64,000 bases of DNA from Talpa occidentalis. Lineage: Eukaryota > Chordata > Mammalia > Eulipotyphla > Talpidae. The translations under genes and the position numbers were made by a program. The stretch is from NCBI RefSeq assembly GCF_014898055.3, contig NW_023601322.1:69778740-69842739 (forward strand), given 5' to 3'. Below are positions 34,201 through 46,200 of the stretch, one piece after another. The notes under the pieces are model-generated. The model was not told the origin of the DNA. It saw only the letters and a program-made list of their open reading frames with translations, and did no database searches. Every line of letters begins with the position of its first letter. Position 1 is the stretch's first letter.

Positions 34201-37200
34201 AGTAGAATGATTGTTGCGAGGGCTTGGGGAAAGGTAGAGAACAGTGAGTTATTTAATGGGTATAGAGTTTTAGTTTTGCAAGATGAAGAGAGTTCTGGAA
34301 AAGGGTGGTTGTACAGTGTGAATTAGTTAATATCGATGAACTATGTATAAGGATGGCAAAATTTAAATCTTGTATTGTTTAGCACAAAAAAAAAAAAGTT
34401 AAAAAAACACTTCAGGGTAAAAGTATCTTTGGGTATGGGTCTTGCTTCTCTGGGTTCCCCCTTCTGATTTTGGTCTACTTATTACTCATTTTTTTGTTAG
34501 TTCTTTATAGAGTTTCTTGTATTTCATGCAACATTTTAAATTGTCCTGAAGAGAAGGTTGATCTGAATAACCTATCACATAATTAGCAAAAGCAGAGGTC
34601 CTCTAACTAACCCATTCCAAAGTTCTCTACCTGTTTATTGTGTGACATACTTCCTTTCTTCCCAACTATTCAAGGTAAGACAAATTTCCCAGGTATGTTA
34701 GTTACTGCATTTATACTCGGTACCAATACTACTAAGTTAGTAAGTACCACTTGAGTTAAGATCCTAGCAAAGGACCAAGAAGTTGTTGGGTCTACAAACA
34801 GAATTCATTTCGGATAAGTTAATTAGACTTCTTAACTTACAGGTTGTTTGAATTTGGAAAGGATCTTTGGGAGTGAACTAGTCCAGCCTCTTTGTTTACA
34901 GATAAAGAAAATAAGGACTAAAAAGGTTAAATAGCTAGTGACCAATTTCTGTTAGGTAAAATTTTTACTTCCAGTAAGAAACAAAAAAAATTATTTTCCT
35001 AACTTGACCCAGTAAAAGTTAAAAATAGGCTTCACTATCCATTTGGATCTTTTCATGCCAAACCATACTTTGAGTGTGAGAGCTATTTTGTTGTCAGTGA
35101 AAATATCAACCCACGTTTAAATTTGTTAAAGCTGTGTTACCCTTTTCGTAGACCTGTTCATGATTTTTTTTTTGTTGTTACAAACCAGAAATTATCATTA
35201 CATTTATACTAAGAGCTTACATGGAATTTTGGAAAGTGGAAAAGTCATCAACCTGTGATCCAAAAGCAAGATATCCTAATTGAGCGTAAGCAAAGAATAT
35301 GATAAAAAACATGATGGCAAATCCTATTATGTCTTTGAAACAGCGGGACAAGGTGGATGACAGCTGAGACATTGTCTTATTAAAGTTTATGAATTTGAAT
35401 ATCTGAAAAAGAACAAAGTGAATTGAAATAGGAAAATATCACAGATTATAGTTACTTAGAATAAGTTAATGTCAGAAGAAATCTACTTCAAATTAAGGGA
35501 GGTGCTTAATGACAAGGGTATTTAGGGATTTTCCAGCAACATTATAAGGCTAAACTACCTTTTTTTTTAAGTACGACGTACTCTTTTCCTTTCTTTTTAT
35601 TTAAGTTAGATTGCATTAGGACATTTTCAGGTGCATCATTAAAAATCAACATTAAGTTCACCACTGGAAGTCCAGTTCTGTCCTTCATGATTGTCCCCTT
35701 TGTCCCAAAGACCCCACTGCCCTGACGTCTTCCCTTATGCTAACCACTAATTAGTCTTATAGTTTGAAAAGTTTATTTAATTCCTCTGTTAGTTTTCTTA
35801 TATACCATGAGAGAAGTCATATGGTGAGCTGAACTACTTTTACTTTACCTTATAATTAAGAAAATTCTTCTGTTTTTCATGACTTTAAAGTTTAAGTTCC
35901 CATTATGCCATCTAATATAATGAAATAGTATATTATTTAATCAGTTGTATTGAATGTAATATAAATACCTTTATCCATGCAAAGAAGATGGTAACAGCAA
36001 TTTACCTTATAATTAAGAAAATTCTTCTGTTTTTCATGACTTTAGTTTAAGTTCCCATTATGCCATCTAATATAATGAAATAGTATATTTAATCAGTTGT
36101 ATTGAATGTAATATAAATACCTTTATCCATGCAAAGAAGATGGTAACAGCAATTATATTGTTGTAATAAACTTGCCAGTATGCAAGAAAATAGAAATCTG
36201 AATATTTTTCAGAATTTTTTAATAACTGTCCAAGTAAGAGAAAAGTTTGTATATTACAGTATGCATTGAAGAAAATGGCCACAAAACACAACTAAATGGG
36301 AAAAGAAGAAGGGTTAAATTAGAGACTATTTCTACTCTAGACCTTCTGCAACCTATGCAGAAAAACATTAAAAAGTTAATCAAATATTTAAGAAAAAGGA
36401 AAGATATGTGTTTTTACATAAATAAAAGTCTCAACTTACGTATGTTTAAGGTAACATAAGAGAAAAGTAATTATCACCTGACCATCTAATCTATCTGCCT
36501 GCTTGTTTCTTTGAGTCAGAACACACAAACATATGAAATGATTATAATTCTGAAGAGGCTGTAAGGGCTTCTGCTCCATAAAGCTTAATCTTTCCCATCA
36601 TGTAATACAAGAAAAGAATTTTACCATTCCCCCAAAACAAGCCCCCATAGAGACCTTTAACAACCTTTCAGAACAGGATTTCAGAATGAGGTCACCTTAA
36701 GTATCAGAGCTTTACATAGTCACAAAAACTTTCCTTTGATTTCTTTTGCCTGAAATACTCAGTTAAACATTTAATGCTATACCATACTTCAATATTACTG
36801 GATATACCAGAGGTGCAGATGGTGTACTTTCTGACTCAGAAACTTTCAATCTGGTTTTGGAAAACCAGGTTTATATGCTGGATTGGCTGTAACTAAGGGC
36901 TAGTGAGGGTGAAAGACTAGATTGTATAAACCAGAAATGTTTGTTCATTTTACCTAAGACCAACCTCTTACCACTTCCCTGCCTATAGCTCTGTCTTTAT
37001 TTTTAGTATGTTCTAGTGACCAGAACTGGCAGTTTCAGGTGTTTCTTCCAGGGACTATTTCCCTAATCTGGGTCCTCTCAAACTACGATCAAGATTCTCA
37101 AGCCCCCTTCAGCATTCTGCCTAGGCTTGCCTTTTGACTAGTTCAAAATTCAGTATGAGGAGGAAAGCAGATTTAGGCAACTGCACAGGACATCATAAAG

Positions 37201-40200
37201 CCTGTGGAGTCACCTATTCCTCTAGATTTATGCTGGTGCTCTCAAAAACTAAACAAAACCCCAAAACAGACCCTGTTGGAGGCACACCATTAGTATGTAC
37301 CATCACAGTTCATTTTATGATTTGATACTTGTAGCTTTTAAAATAAATCCCAGATGAATAGCAAACTCTGCTATTGTTCGCCTCCTTTGTGGTGAGTTCA
37401 GATGTGATTCCCGTCACCCATACATGGGAGTATACACTTACCACCAATAGCAGCAGTTCTAACCAGTTCCAAATACTTTTGAAATAGGCAGACTTAAAGT
37501 CTCTTATTTTTTTGATTTCTTGTGCCGTGAAGACAATAAGAAAAATACAAAATGTGATTTCACAGGAAGCAATGAAATAATCATAGAAGGTAACATATCT
37601 GAGGAGTTTCACAGAGTAAAACTGCCATGAAGTAAGGATTCCTCCAGTTGCCGGGAATTCTGCCACCAATCTGTAAAATTAAGTTTGTGAAAACTGCATT
37701 TCAGGCATGTTATTTCAGTATCTAACTCAATGTGAAATTTCTAATCAGTGATGATATGTACTTTAATGATAATCAGTTATTTTGTACAAAATATGTTTTT
37801 TGGGGGTCATGGATGCAATTAAAAATTTTCTAGAGGACTTACTTTTTAATGGCTCCATTTTTTTGGTATTCTGAATATTCACAGTGGTCAAAGACCCATG
37901 AAAACAAGAAAGTAAGATGTGTTTTTAGCCAGACAGTCACTCTATTTTGTGTCCAGATTGCTCATTCATCACTGTGAATACTAATTTGTCTCTACAGGAG
38001 AATGAAATGATGTTCGAGAAAATACTATACTGTTAATTACTGTTATTAGTCAAGCACCCCATACAAACATAATTTTTGATTATTCCAGAGGAAGGAAATA
38101 TATTCTTTTCTTTTAGCTTATCAGAGATAGTTCTTACTTCTAAATGTCAAGATCACAAAGTAAATGTTTTTTGTTTGCTTTAGGTAATGGTTGTTGGGTA
38201 CAATGATTTATTTATTCCAACACTAAGTATAAAAAGATTTTGAGTTGCTTACTGTGTAATCAGGATACAGATAACTAAGATCAAGGATAATTAAGAATTG
38301 GTAGTAATTTAATGAACCAGTATCTCCACCACAGAACATTATGATGTAATTATTCCTAACTAAAGCTATTAGCAAATTTTATTGGTAGTGGAATAAGGTA
38401 CTGCAAACAAAACCCAAACAACTAGTTAACAAATAGAACCCAGAACAATTTGTTTCAAGTTACACAAAATAAGTGCACAATGTTGGATAAAGGAGTGAAG
38501 TGAAATAACTCAGAAGTGTAGACTAACAAAAAAGGAAAATACAGCATTCAGTTAGTTTGCCAGATATACAAAAAGGAACATAATTGGAAAAACAATTTTC
38601 TTCCATACAAATACTGATTATACTGCCAGTTAATAGTTTCCAAATCTACTTAATTTTTAAAAAATATTTTAAGAGGTAACAGAATAAACAAAAACCTAGA
38701 GACAGGAAATTTAGACTTAGTCTAGTACTACAAGGAGTCCTTCATATGACTTTAAGCCAGTTACCCCAATGTTTATACTCTTATATAGGACGTAGAAATG
38801 ATTTGTATTCTTCACTTTATCTTGAACAAGACTGTTGGGAAGGGTGATTAATATTGGTGAAATCTCTGATTCGGGCCTCCCCAGTGGTGCAGCAGGTTGA
38901 GCACAGCACTGTGAGGCTTTCCGCAGCCTCTGCAGTGCAGGTTCGATTCCCGGCCGGCTAGGGAGATACCCACATGGTACAACAGACCTCTCCTGTCTCG
39001 CCCGCTGCTCCCCTGAGCAGTGCTTTCGGTCCATCTGCCTGTTCTGCTCTCTGCTCTGACTCTGGTGAATTCTCTCACCCTCCCTGGCCTGTACCCCAGT
39101 TCTCGTATAAATAAATAAATCTTAAAAAAAAAAAAGTTCTGATTCCCTGAAAGAACTATAAAAAGGATAATGTCCATTGGCTGCTTAAGTTCATTAATTT
39201 TACTCATCTTTATAAATTTTAAAGGCCATGGTTGTGTTTCACTGTCACACGGACAATATTCCCTCCCTAATCAGAGTAAACACCAATTCCATATTCCATT
39301 CAGAATGAACATGTAAGTTTCATAGAGAAAAGTAGGTCACTGAGATTTGAGTGAATGTAACTGTTTGCCTATCTAATTGTCATTATCCCATTTCTTCTAA
39401 CAGAACCCTGATTGTATTAGGCATCCGCCTACTATCAGATCCCTTGGAGGAAGCTGACTCAATCCCCAGGTAGATCCAATGTGCCTCTGGCAGTGTTTCA
39501 TTCTGGAACATAGGCCTAAATCATTTTGTATGGTCCTGATTAGGCAGATAACCTGAGGTATCAGACTAATGTAATGAACTTTTTTCTCTGGTTTGTTTTT
39601 CTCTTAATCTTTTTCATCCTAATGAAATGGTGCCTCTTCCTTCCTCTTGGGTGCAAGTTGACCTAGTCATGCAGTGGTGGAGGAGCAAGACAGCAGGTTT
39701 TAATGTATAAACTCATTTCTGCTTGCATCATATCCACTAACACTCCATTAATCAAAGCAAGTCACAGGTTGAGCATCAAGGGCTGTGGAGATGCACCCTC
39801 CCTGGATGACAGGGGACTGGGAGGCCGCATGGCAAAGATGTGAAGAACTGGGATCATACTTGCATATCACCATAGGCTCTCATCATTTCTAGGAAATTTG
39901 AACTGTTCCTTCTTGAAACAAAAATGAATAACTTAATAAAGAAGCTCATTCTGAAAGGATATCAGCAGATTCAAATGATCTAATTTAGAGGAAGAAATCA
40001 ATAGTAAATGTTAGCTCTGTGCAATTCAAGAATGACAATATCCTAAGTAATTTAAAACTAATATATGTATGTAATTCTCTATATTCTTGAATGTATTCTG
40101 AAATAATGAAACAATGAATATGTTATTATTTTATCTACTTTTTCATTATTGGCTGAACTATATAATATTAATTTTGAAGCTTATGATTTTTACTCAGTAC

Positions 40201-43200
40201 AAATATGCACACAAAATAGAAACCCTATTGAGGGTCCTGGATGCTTTTTAAATTGAATAAACTAATAAAAAGATTTTGAATACCATCTTACACCAGCGAG
40301 AATGGTACATATTAAAAAAACTAGCAACAACAAATGTTGGCGAGGTTGTAGAGAAAAAGGGACTCTCCTGCATTGCTGGTGGGAGTGCAAACTGGTCCAA
40401 CCACTATGGAGAGCTGTGTGGAGATTTCTTGACCTACTAAACATAGAGCTTCCATATGATCCAGCAATTCTACTCCCAGATATTTACCCAAATGACACAG
40501 AAACATTAATTCCAAAGGGCACCTGCATCCCTATGTTTATAGAAGCACTATTTACAATAGCTTAGCTATGGAAACAACCTAAATGCCCAAAAATAGATGA
40601 CTGGATCAAGAAGATGTGGTACATATACACAATGGAATATTACTCAGCAATCAAAAAAGATAAACACATGCAGTTTTCAGCAACATGGATGGAGCTAGAA
40701 GGGATCATGCTCAGCGAAATAACTCAGAAAGAAAAAGAAAAATACCGGATGGTCACACATAGCAGGAATTTAGAAAACCTAAATAAGGGACCAGGAAAAA
40801 GACTAATTAATACAAAGAAAAATCAAAATCAACAAGCAACTATAAACCAGAGACACATTACAGGGATTACAGGGGGCGGCGGGGGGAGGGAAGGGGAGAG
40901 GAAAGACTAGGGTCAAAATAAGGGGGGGGGTGCAATTGTATGGGGAATATAACCAAAATGATAATGCATACATTGTGCAAAAATGAAAAATGTAAGAATT
41001 ATATAAAATAAAATATTAATTAAAAAAAGATTTTGAGTCACTCACCTAATAATACAAAACAGATTTACGTTAGCATTGTATAAAGAAAAATCAATAAAAA
41101 CAACTCTAGTTCCTCTTGTGATCCAGCTGTTCAGTCGAAGATTAATGAACTTGTTTTTGGTTTCAGATTTTGATCTTGATAAAGTGAAAATATATCCCCC
41201 ATTTTTGTAAACACCAACAAATCCCCAATGCCTAGGGGAGCTGACAGCAGGAGAAGAATACTTCCATCTGTTAGGTACAAAAAGAATAAAGGAGAAATGA
41301 GAAAACCTAACTGAGAAATAGTCTAAGAATACTACAGCTTAAAAGCAGTAATTTAAAAAGTAGTACTAAGTTCATAAGCATTTAGTAATTTTGAAGCAAG
41401 ATGATGAGCTAAGGGTTAAATTCAAAGGATAAAGATTTGATATTCTGTCCTTTTGAAGTGTTTATTTGGGGCCACACACAGGACTAAATGCTATGAATAA
41501 AAACAATTTTACTCCATCTGTTGCCTTGGGGGTACTTAAAATCTAGCAAATGACTAATTTTTTTTTAATTATGTTGTCTTATGAGGTCTTCAGTCTTTGA
41601 GTAGAACATGGTTATGAAAGGTCTTGATTCACAAATATCTGTCTCAGTATGGAGAAAAAGGTGCTTTATAGTCTGGTTTCTAAAGGTCACCTACCATTTA
41701 TAAATTGAATAGCCCATTTAATAGACTTTGTTATAATAGCTATATTACTTTATAGGAATCTTATTTTAATGAAAACAAAAAAAATCAAAGAAAATGTTCA
41801 TAACTAAATCTTGCTTCCATTCTTTCTACTTTTGATTATGAGATAAATAAAAAGACCTTGACCATTTCAGTTTCTGTTCAGTTCCCCCAGATTTGAATAA
41901 TTACTAAGAAAAAATACTTATATTTAATGAAATATCTGTAGTTATATTTTTGAGTGTTTTCCACTTAACAGATAATTTTTTAAAAAATTTATTTATTTTA
42001 AAATGAAACAAGAAAATTTATTATACCAACCCTCTCCTAGATTCCATTTTTTTATTTTTTTTATTATTATTTTTTTTTATAGAGGCATGTTTTTATTTAT
42101 TTATTTGTTTGTTTGTTTTGTTTATACATGCACTGGGTACAGTCAGAAGCGCGGGAGGGTGAGAGAATTCACCAGAGCCAGAGCGGGGAGCAGAGCAGGC
42201 AGAAGGACCGAAGTACACTGCTGAGGGGAGCAGCGGGCGGCAGGAGAGGTCTGCGCGCCATGTGGGATCCTCCTCCAGTGGCTGGGGAGCAGCCGGGGAT
42301 CGAACCGGCGCCGCAGAGGCCGCGGGCAGCTTCGCAACCCAGCGCTCAACCACTGCGCCACCGCGGAGGCCCAGATTCCATTTTTTTAAATGTTACATTT
42401 TAAATGGACAAATGAGGACAAATTGATTTACTTTGTTAGGAAAGGACAGGTATTACAATCACAAATTCATAGTATTAATTTTTGTATTTAAGTTATTTGT
42501 AGTTGTTATATGAATTTGGAATGTTAGAATAACAGACCAGTCTTGACATTCCAATTTAAAATGTGTAATTAAATAATTGGTTTATTTTATCATTTTTTGT
42601 TGAAAGGGAAATAATGAATAGTACTGCAATATTTTAAGATGAGTCACCATAATTATTAGATTTATAGGAACTATACACTTTGTTGTCCTCAAGAATACCC
42701 AAAATTGCATACAAAGCAAAAACAGGTCAACAAAACCACAAAGTAATGATTAGTGGGGTATAGGGAAGGAGTTCAAGAAAGGAAATGTTAATTGTCATTA
42801 GTATTTATAATATAAACATTGACTAATGATTAACAAAAAAATTATGGTATGATTATATTGAGAGGGTAAGGGAACAGAAAGTGTGTATAGAGGGAGTGGT
42901 ATAAGAGGGATACATGACACTTTCCATGAGAGAGACAAGAGATATATGAAACTGTAAAATCCAGTAATAGCAATATAAATATTATTTAGAAAGTCAAGAA
43001 GTATGCACCAGGAGAAAGAATCAAAATTGCTAAAAGTGGCTGCTTCTGCAGAGTGGGAATGTAAGCAGGAAAAGGTGGATCCTTATATTCACTTTACTGT
43101 GATAGTTTGTAAAAGGTTTATGCTCTGCCCCTAACGATTTTCATAGGACCCTAAAAGAAATGGTAACAGCAGTTTCCATGATAAGGGGGCTTATTTTCGA

Positions 43201-46200
43201 TATAAAATGTAGACATGTGTCTATACCAGAATTAGCCTCAGGCAGTTTGGGGAACAATGATCACAATATCTTTTTGAGGCATCATTAGAGTCAGTACCTG
43301 TAGGGCATTACTGCCCCTGTTGAGTATTGGCAACAACAGAAGATAAGCCTGAAGTCAGGCAAGTCTAGAGAAAGGAGGAAAGCAGCAGAGCACACCTAAG
43401 ACATTTCCTGGAGATCCCAAGAAGCATTTGGCATGGGCTTTAGGGAGTCTGGCCGGACTAGAAACGCTAATTAACAGAATATTGTAAAACCAAAAATGGA
43501 CACTTTGACCTGTGTCTATGTCTTAGCATTTCATATACAGTGAAAAAAAAAAATTACATTCTTTGTTAAGCAAAAAGAATAAGTTTCACTCTTCCATTTC
43601 TAAGTACTGCTAGTGTTTTGAGTCTTCAATTGATGCTATTAATGAAAGTCTCCATACCTGCCTAATTCCTGTTGGTATTATTTGGAAAATACACACATTT
43701 TCACTTGTAGAAGATACAATGGCAAGGTGCTAGAAAGTTAAATGTAATGTTGTACTACTTACTCAGTATCCTTTTGAAGGCCAAAGTCAGCCAGGTCTTC
43801 ATTTCCACTAGTGTATTTGTCATAGCATTCATCCATCAAAGATTGAAAGGATGAATGAATCTTGCATGTGTCGTTGCGAACTTTTAATTGACGAACTCTA
43901 GGGAATCCTAAAAGTATGTTCTCATAGTAGATGCGACTGCTGTTCTTGAAATCATACACTTTCTGGCTAGTGTACCATGAGTCCCAGTACAGACCATCCA
44001 AAAGGGGTCCTTCCATAAACTTCAATTAGAAAGATAAGTGTTACGGGAAAAATGTTTTCATGTGAAATGTATAGAAGAATCCATAATGTTATCTCTAAGA
44101 TTTTTGAGGGTAAGTATGAAAATTGTTGACCAAGCCACCACTTAATAACAATAGTAATGATAACAATGTTGATAATGAAGACAGTTAACATTTATTGAGC
44201 ACTTACTATGCACTAGGCACTGCTCTAAGCACTTGACAAATATTAACTTAATTTCATAACTCTTCTTCTCCCCTTCTATGAGGGATATTGTACCACAATA
44301 TATGAGTTATCAGAGCTAGTCATAGCCACAAATTATAACTTTGTGGCTATGTGCCCCTCTTCCCAGTTCTGGCAGTGGTGGCTGCTATCCCTGCTGCCCC
44401 TATCTGTTCCTAAGGGATCCCTGCCTTTCCCTGTGCCAGTGGCCATGCACTACTTTCAGACAGCACTACCCCCTTAACGCCGCCCCCCCCAAAAAAAAAG
44501 GCAAGGTGGATTCTATTCCTTAGATCAGGGAAAATTTCCTATCTTTCTTTTATATTCCACCTGGCACCTGGTCTAAACCAATGAGCTCTTACCATTAGTC
44601 CTCATCTTACTTATCCTCTCACTCTCAGAAAGCGATCTTGTATCCTTGAGAAGTTTCAAATTCCTGGCATGACATTCATGATTTTAATCTCTGTCCAATT
44701 CAATTTGGCATTTTCCACATTTATGTTTATATGCCTTTTTATGTCTATAATGCTAGATATAGCTCCATATATAGAATTACTTACATAGACAATACAGTAT
44801 TATCTATTCTTCCTAGAATGCCCTTCTATTAATCATCCTTTGAAACACAACTGAATTGTCATCACCTCTGGAAAAACTTCCTTGTGTGCACCAATGATTG
44901 TAAAAATGGAATGTCTGAAACTGCTGTTCTCTTAATATATGCTGTTATATATATAATGCTCTTATAATGTGAACATCTTGCTAAGGGTAATGAAAAAAAA
45001 ACAAGTCTGTTCCAATGCTAAAGGAATGACTTTGTAAAGTTAAGGGTAGTATAAATTAATTTTATATATGTACTCTTTATTATATATTGTAAATTACTGA
45101 AACACACTGTGCAGGATTGCACACCAAAAACTATATAGGATACACTTTAAAGAGAATTTAAGGAATTAATAGTAGTTTTCACTATACACAATTATAGACT
45201 AATTTTGGATCCTAACATGTTACCTAAGAAGCAGGTCTTCTATTTTCCAAACTCAATGATACTTTAAAAGAAATGATACTCCTTTTTTAATAGCTACACA
45301 ACCTCTATCACATTGAGAATGCGAGTTATCAAATACTTGGTGGTTGGCTGCTTCCAACAGTTTATTTTTATTCATTTTTACTCATTCCTTCAGCAAATAT
45401 GTGTCAGGTGTTTACTATATGTGACCAGGGTTGGTGCAATATTTAAAGCTACTTCAGCCACAATTACATAATACCTTACCTTCCAAAAATCAGTTATGCT
45501 GCGAATAGCTCTAAAGCTGGTTCTTTCATCACCGGGCACAGAAGTATCCAAAAATAGAGATGACATAACTTTGTTTAAGTAATACATATGTGGGTTTACC
45601 ATCCCAAAGGTCACTATGAGAAGAATTTTTGTTTTAAAATTTACTTAAAAACTCAGTTGTCAATATTAAAAATGAACTTACAATTTGTTGCCAATTTTGT
45701 TTTGAAAAGCTCAACATCGTTTTGTCTAATGATTAAAAAAACTAAAATAGAAATATACAAAGCATGAAATCCCACTGCTAGATTTAGATTTGGCACATAT
45801 TCTTCATACTTTTCTATATGAACACACCTTTATAAAGAAAACAACCATTTTTACAAAAATAAGACATTATATTAGCATGCAAGTTGGCTTTTTCTCCATA
45901 GTAAGAGTAGGCAATAGAATGTGGTATATGAGTAGTTATGCTATGCACTTTGTATTCAAATAGGTAGGTCTGAGTCTGCCCAATTATAGGGATATTATTT
46001 CCTATAAGATAGGAAACTGAGAGGTTTTTTTAGTCTTACTGAACTATAATTCATATCCCATATAATTCACTCATTTACAATTAAATAGTTTTTAGTATAT
46101 TCACATACATGTGATATACAATCATCACCCTGTATCTCCTCCCAACCCTGGACAATGACTAATCTACTTCTGTCTATAGATTAATCTGTCCTGACTATTT

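Larger units (their letters stand above)
32830..34400 (+). mobile_element. Old L1 interrupted by two SINEs
   Basis: aaattctagagctgaaaagt is a recognisable L1 segment, and the 3' part (ggtggagaagttagaactt, atgacccagcaattccatct, aatggaatattcag) belongs to ORF2/3'UTR. Two later SINEs sit inside, at 32928 and 33503. It is deleted between the parts. Confidence 0.75.

Noticed and set aside
35968..36000. The duplicated exon 7 end as a functional extra exon.
   Set aside because: It has no acceptor in front of it and its donor would only extend exon 7 into a stop.
42093..42403. Open frames of 70-100 codons on both strands over SINE copies (also near 7217, 8106, 47495, 57100, 62074).
   Set aside because: The same peptide text recurs wherever the SINE occurs; these are GC-rich repeat frames, not genes.
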